From NCBI GenBank assembly GCA_963762205.1, contig CAVXJZ010000004.1, positions 1-64,000 of the forward strand: DNA of 64,000 nucleotides, read 5' to 3'. Position numbers and translations under genes: made by a program. This document shows positions 60,991 through 64,000 of this stretch, one piece after another. Within the stretch, counting starts at the first letter, position 1; each line of letters begins with the position of its first letter. Source of the stretch: VRUE01 sp963762205. GTDB lineage: Bacteria > Actinomycetota > Thermoleophilia > Solirubrobacterales > 70-9. Below the pieces are notes generated by a model. That model searched no databases. It was not told the DNA's origin and saw only the letters and a program-made list of their open reading frames with translations.

Positions 60991-61112
60991 TCGCCCTGCT
61001 CGGCCTGCGCGGAGGCCAGGAGGCCCTCGAAAAGACCGGCTGGCCGGGCGTGATCGTCCTGATCGCGATCATCGCCATCCTCTTCATCTGGCCCCGGTAC
61101 ATGGGGCGTTAG
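60987..61112 (+). CDS. 41-residue single-helix membrane protein in the dcw cluster
   Basis: ATG 60987 overlaps the mraY stop (ATGA), so it is translationally coupled. Sequence MIALLGLRGGQEALEKTGWP followed by a helix GVIVLIAIIAILFIWP and RYMGR. Not a usual dcw gene and no known family recognised. Its amphipathic N-terminus plus one membrane helix fits a small regulatory or stabilising subunit, for example of MraY (inference). Confidence 0.6.
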   Translation: MIALLGLRGGQEALEKTGWPGVIVLIAIIAILFIWPRYMGR

Positions 61113-61190
61113 GGCGACCGGAAGCCACCGCGATCCCGTCGCCTCGAGGACGGATTGGCCATGTCTGCAAGGTTCGGAGGGCTCGAAGGC

Positions 61191-61211
61191 GAATTCATCT
61201 TCGATGAATTC
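61191..61211 (+). promoter_or_regulatory. Hairpin covering the murD start codon
   Basis: Perfect 9-base arms GAATTCATC / GATGAATTC with loop TTC; the ATG at 61204 lies in the right arm. In the mRNA it could mask the start. Alternatively the true start is downstream (ATG 61240, MPRGPYLVVG). Confidence 0.45.
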
Positions 61212-62604
61212 ACCGCCGCCGAAAAAGCTCCGCCCGGAGATGCCGCGCGGGCCGTACCTGGTCGTCGGGCTGGCGCGCTCGGGCTGTGCCGCCGCGCGGC
61301 TGCTGGCGGCGCGGGGGGAGACGGTGGCCGGGGTCGACGCGGGGGAGCCGCGAGAGGCGGCAGGTCTGGAGGGGGCGGGCGTCGAAGTCTTCCTGGATAC
61401 GGATGGACTGGCGCAGCTCGATGGCACGCGGACCGTCGTCAAGAGCCCGGGAGTGCCCCGGGAGGCGGCGGTGATCGAGGCCGCGCTCGAGCGCGGGATA
61501 GACGTGATCGGCGAGCTCGAGCTCGCCTGGCGGGCGATCCCCAACCGCTTCGTCGCCGTCACCGGCACCAACGGCAAGACGACGACCGTGGTGCTGCTCG
61601 GCCACCTCTACCGGACGGCGGGCGAGCCGGTCGCCGTCGCCGGCAACGTCGGCACTCCCCTCGCCTCGCTCGTCGACGAGCTGGACCCCGCCGCGACGGT
61701 GGTCTGCGAGGCCTCCAGCTTCCAGCTCGAGGACAGCGTCGCCTTCGCCCCCGAGTGCGGGGTCTTCCTCAACCTGGCGCCCGACCACCTCGACCGCCAC
61801 TCCGACCTCGACTCCTACCTGGCGGCGAAGCTGCGGATCTTCGCCAACCAGGGGAACGACGACGTCGCCGTCTACAACGCCGACGACCCGGCGCTCGCCG
61901 GCGCCGACCTCGGCGGCTGCGCGAGGCGGGTCTCGTTCTGCGTCGGCGCGGCGCCGGACTGCGAGGTTTCGCTGGGCGAGGGGACCGTCTTCTACGACGG
62001 CGAGCCGCTGATCGCGGTCGCCGAGCTGGGCCTGCTCGGCGAGCACAACGTCGCCAACGCGATGGCCGCCGCCGCCGCGGCCCTGACGATGGGGATCGAT
62101 CGCGACGCGGTCCGCGAGGGGCTGCGCAGCTTCGCCGGCGTGGCGCACAGGCTCGAGCAGGTCGCGGAGCTCGGCGGGGTGCGCTTCGTCAACGACTCGA
62201 AGGCGACCAACGTCGCCTCCGCGACTGTCGGCCTGCTCGCCTTCGCGCCCGGCGACGGAAGCGGTGACCGCTCCGCCTCCGGTCGGGTCCACGCGATCCT
62301 CGGCGGCAGCGAGAAGGGCGAGGACTTCGGGGGGCTGGTCGAGCCCGTGCGCGAGGCCTGCGCCGCCGTCTACCTGACCGGCGCCACCGCCGGCCGCATG
62401 GCCGAGGAGCTGGCGCCGGCGGTCGCCGCGGGCGTCGAGCTGCACCGCTGTGCGGACCTTGACGAGGCGGTGCGGCGCGCCGCCGCCGCGGCCCGGCCGG
62501 GAGAGGTGGTCCTGCTCTCGCCGGCCTGTGCCAGCTTCGACGCCTTCGAGAACTTCGAACGGCGCGGCGAGCGCTTCCGCGAGCTGGTCGAGGGCCTCTC
62601 GTGA
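61204..62604 (+). CDS. murD: UDP-MurNAc-L-alanine:D-glutamate ligase MurD
   Basis: 466 residues from ATG 61204, or ~454 from ATG 61240. N-terminal YLVVGLARSGCAAARLLAAR, KSPGVPREAAVIEAA, ATP loop VAVTGTNGKTTTVVLLGHLY, CEASSFQLE, LNLAPDHLDRHSDLDSYLAA, GVRFVNDSKATNVASATVGL, LLSPACASFDAFENFERRGE. Adds D-glutamate to UDP-MurNAc-L-Ala in the cytosol. The ~90 bases before it hold a hairpin and no gene. Confidence 0.95.
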   Translation: MNSPPPKKLRPEMPRGPYLVVGLARSGCAAARLLAARGETVAGVDAGEPREAAGLEGAGVEVFLDTDGLAQLDGTRTVVKSPGVPREAAVIEAALERGIDVIGELELAWRAIPNRFVAVTGTNGKTTTVVLLGHLYRTAGEPVAVAGNVGTPLASLVDELDPAATVVCEASSFQLEDSVAFAPECGVFLNLAPDHLDRHSDLDSYLAAKLRIFANQGNDDVAVYNADDPALAGADLGGCARRVSFCVGAAPDCEVSLGEGTVFYDGEPLIAVAELGLLGEHNVANAMAAAAAALTMGIDRDAVREGLRSFAGVAHRLEQVAELGGVRFVNDSKATNVASATVGLLAFAPGDGSGDRSASGRVHAILGGSEKGEDFGGLVEPVREACAAVYLTGATAGRMAEELAPAVAAGVELHRCADLDEAVRRAAAAARPGEVVLLSPACASFDAFENFERRGERFRELVEGLS

Positions 62605-63944
62605 GCGCCCTGTCGCTGCCCTGGGGGCGCTCCGGAGGGCGGGGGTCCGCCGCGAGGGGGAGGACGCGCAAGAAAGCCAGGAGGCGGGGCGCCGATCCGC
62701 CGCCCGAGTACAACATGCTGCTGACCGCGACCCTCTGCCTGCTGGCGCTCGGCGCGGTGATGGTCTTCTCGGCCAGCTCGACGACCAAAGTCCTCAACGA
62801 CGGCGGCCTGGCGGACTCCGCCTTCTACCTGAAGCGGACGCTGATGTTCGGCGCCCTCGGCCTGCTCGTCATGCACCTGGTCGCCCGGCACGGCCTCGAG
62901 TCGGTGCGCCGCCTCACCGCGCCGTTCCTGCTCGTCTCCTTCCTCCTGCTCGTCGTCGTGCTCGGGGCCGGCACGTCGGTCAACGGCTCGAGCCGCTGGC
63001 TCGGCTCCGGCTTCCTCCAGGTCCAGCCCTCCGAGATCGCCAAGCTGGCGCTCGTCCTCTACGCGGCCGATCTCTTCGCGCGGAAGCCGAGGCGGGTCAA
63101 ATCGATCGAGGGGCTGATGCCGTTCCTGCTGGTGGTCGGCACGGCCTCGCTGCTGATCGTGCTCGAGCCGGACCTCGGCACGGCCCTCGTGGTGGCCTTC
63201 GCCTGCGGCGCGACCCTGGTCGCGGCCGGCGCGCGGCTCGCCGACCTGGCGAAGATCGCCTTCGTGCTCGGCGGCCTGGCGCTGCTGCTGACCGTGATCG
63301 AGCCCTACCGGATGGCGCGCCTTACGGGCTTCCTCAACCCCGGCGCGGACGCCTCCGGCGCGGGCTTTCAGGCGGCGCAGGCGAAGATCGCGCTCGGCTC
63401 GGGCGGCATCTTCGGCGTCGGCATCGGCAACGGCGTGCAGAAGGCCTTCTACCTTCCCGAGGCGCACACCGACATGATCTCGGCGGTGATCGGCGAGGAG
63501 CTCGGCCTGGTCGGGATCGTCGGCGTCGTCGGCCTCTTCTCGCTGTTCGGCTACGCCGGCCTGCGGGTGGCGAAAAGGGCCAAGGACGTGTACGGCAAGC
63601 TGCTCGTCGCCGGCCTCACCTCGCTGATCGTGGTGCAGGCGACGATCAACCTATTCGCCGTGACGGGCATGGCGCCGCTGACCGGCGTGCCCCTGCCGCT
63701 CGTCTCCTATGGCAACAGCAGCCTGATGACGACCCTCTTCGCCGTCGGCCTGATCCTCAACGTGGCGCGCGGAGGGACCGCCCGCGCTGGCAAACTGCGG
63801 GTCGTCGAGGGCGGACGCGCCCCCGCGAGTCGCGGAAGGAGCCGATCAAGCAGTGCGAAACGCCGTCAGAGTGGTGGTGGCCGCGGGGGGGACCGCAGGT
63901 CACGTGGTGCCGGCCATCGCCGTCGCCGACGAGCTTCGGGCTAG
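62601..63944 (+). CDS. ftsW: Septal peptidoglycan glycosyltransferase FtsW
   Basis: 447 residues. Basic cytosolic N-terminus (GRTRKKARRRGADPPPEYN), ten helices, and SEDS-family motifs: SVNGSSRWLGSGFLQVQPSE, IVLEPDLGTALVV, EAHTDMISAVIGEELGLVG, FAVTGMAPLTGVPLPLVSYG. Polymerises lipid II at the septum with FtsI. Starts with an overlap of the murD stop. The Arg/Ser/Gly-rich tail (GRSRSSSAKRRQSGGGRGGD) overlaps murG by 92 bases, unusually long; a lost stop through a frameshift is possible. Confidence 0.93.
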   Translation: MSALSLPWGRSGGRGSAARGRTRKKARRRGADPPPEYNMLLTATLCLLALGAVMVFSASSTTKVLNDGGLADSAFYLKRTLMFGALGLLVMHLVARHGLESVRRLTAPFLLVSFLLLVVVLGAGTSVNGSSRWLGSGFLQVQPSEIAKLALVLYAADLFARKPRRVKSIEGLMPFLLVVGTASLLIVLEPDLGTALVVAFACGATLVAAGARLADLAKIAFVLGGLALLLTVIEPYRMARLTGFLNPGADASGAGFQAAQAKIALGSGGIFGVGIGNGVQKAFYLPEAHTDMISAVIGEELGLVGIVGVVGLFSLFGYAGLRVAKRAKDVYGKLLVAGLTSLIVVQATINLFAVTGMAPLTGVPLPLVSYGNSSLMTTLFAVGLILNVARGGTARAGKLRVVEGGRAPASRGRSRSSSAKRRQSGGGRGGDRRSRGAGHRRRRRASG

Positions 63945-64000
63945 CGGCGCCGAGGTGAGCTTCCTCGGCACCCGCGAGCGGGCCGAGGCCGAGCTTGTGC
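63853..64000 (+). CDS. murG: MurG glycosyltransferase (partial, runs off the window)
   Basis: 49 codons to the window end. GTG 63853 with AAGGAG 11 bases before. RVVVAAGGTAGHVVPAIAVA is the MurG N-terminal GGTAGHxxPA signature (donor-site loop), followed by GAEVSFLGTRERAEAELV. Transfers GlcNAc to lipid I to make lipid II at the membrane's inner face. Confidence 0.93.
   Translation, partial: MRNAVRVVVAAGGTAGHVVPAIAVADELRASGAEVSFLGTRERAEAELV

Overview
The window is high-GC DNA from an actinobacterium, most likely class Thermoleophilia (Solirubrobacterales-like). This placement is an inference. It rests on the order of the division/cell-wall (dcw) cluster, a meso-DAP-type MurE, F420-type deazaflavin oxidoreductase and DUF3556 families, many secreted proteins of the kind common in that class, and a recurring TANNNT box 6-9 nt upstream of start codons that suggests leaderless transcription.

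Layout. 1-5465: SCP2-alpha/beta hydrolase fusion, acyltransferase, P1B-type metal ATPase, two-helix K+ channel. 5489-13476: a decayed genomic island in the 3' end of an intact tRNA-Pro gene. It has two truncated tRNA-Pro copies, paired GGTACC arm repeats at both ends and no integrase. Its cargo is a SnoaL-like protein, a rhodanese remnant, a YWTD-propeller gene, an ABC/FtsX exporter with heavily frameshifted permeases, two phasin-like genes and a VOC protein. 13521-19912: housekeeping and secreted proteins (Nudix, DUF1330, RDD, V8-like protease, haloalkane dehalogenase, metallophosphatase). 19803-20208: tRNA-Leu, tRNA-Glu and a tRNA-Arg 3' remnant. 20303-36650: pentapeptide protein, DUF547, deazaflavin oxidoreductase, hydrolases, FAD enzymes, large secreted proteins and a second V8-like protease.

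36803-43133 is the most interesting locus. A cobalamin riboswitch precedes two exported DUF4430 (transcobalamin C-terminal-like) proteins, an ECF T component, a double ECF ATPase, and an ECF S component joined in one reading frame to an extracellular alpha/alpha-toroid repeat domain with a C-terminal anchor. These are the two folds of animal intrinsic factor/transcobalamin, placed beside a vitamin transporter and under B12 control.

43176-46841: nitroreductase, GlpD, a Rho-like paralogue without a P-loop, and a small unknown gene. 46934-52065: DUF192 and a partial Tad pilus/secretion operon with its own two-component pair. 53098-64000: dcw cluster (mraZ-rsmH-ftsL-ftsI-murE-murF-mraY-small membrane gene-murD-ftsW-murG), with a MraZ operator, a triplicated murF start region and an in-frame palindrome inside murF.

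About 25 single-base frameshifts lie between 1 and 53 kb, and none is evident in the main part of the dcw cluster. Some are probably sequencing errors. The dense ones in the island may be real decay. Coordinates of frameshifted genes span the whole locus.
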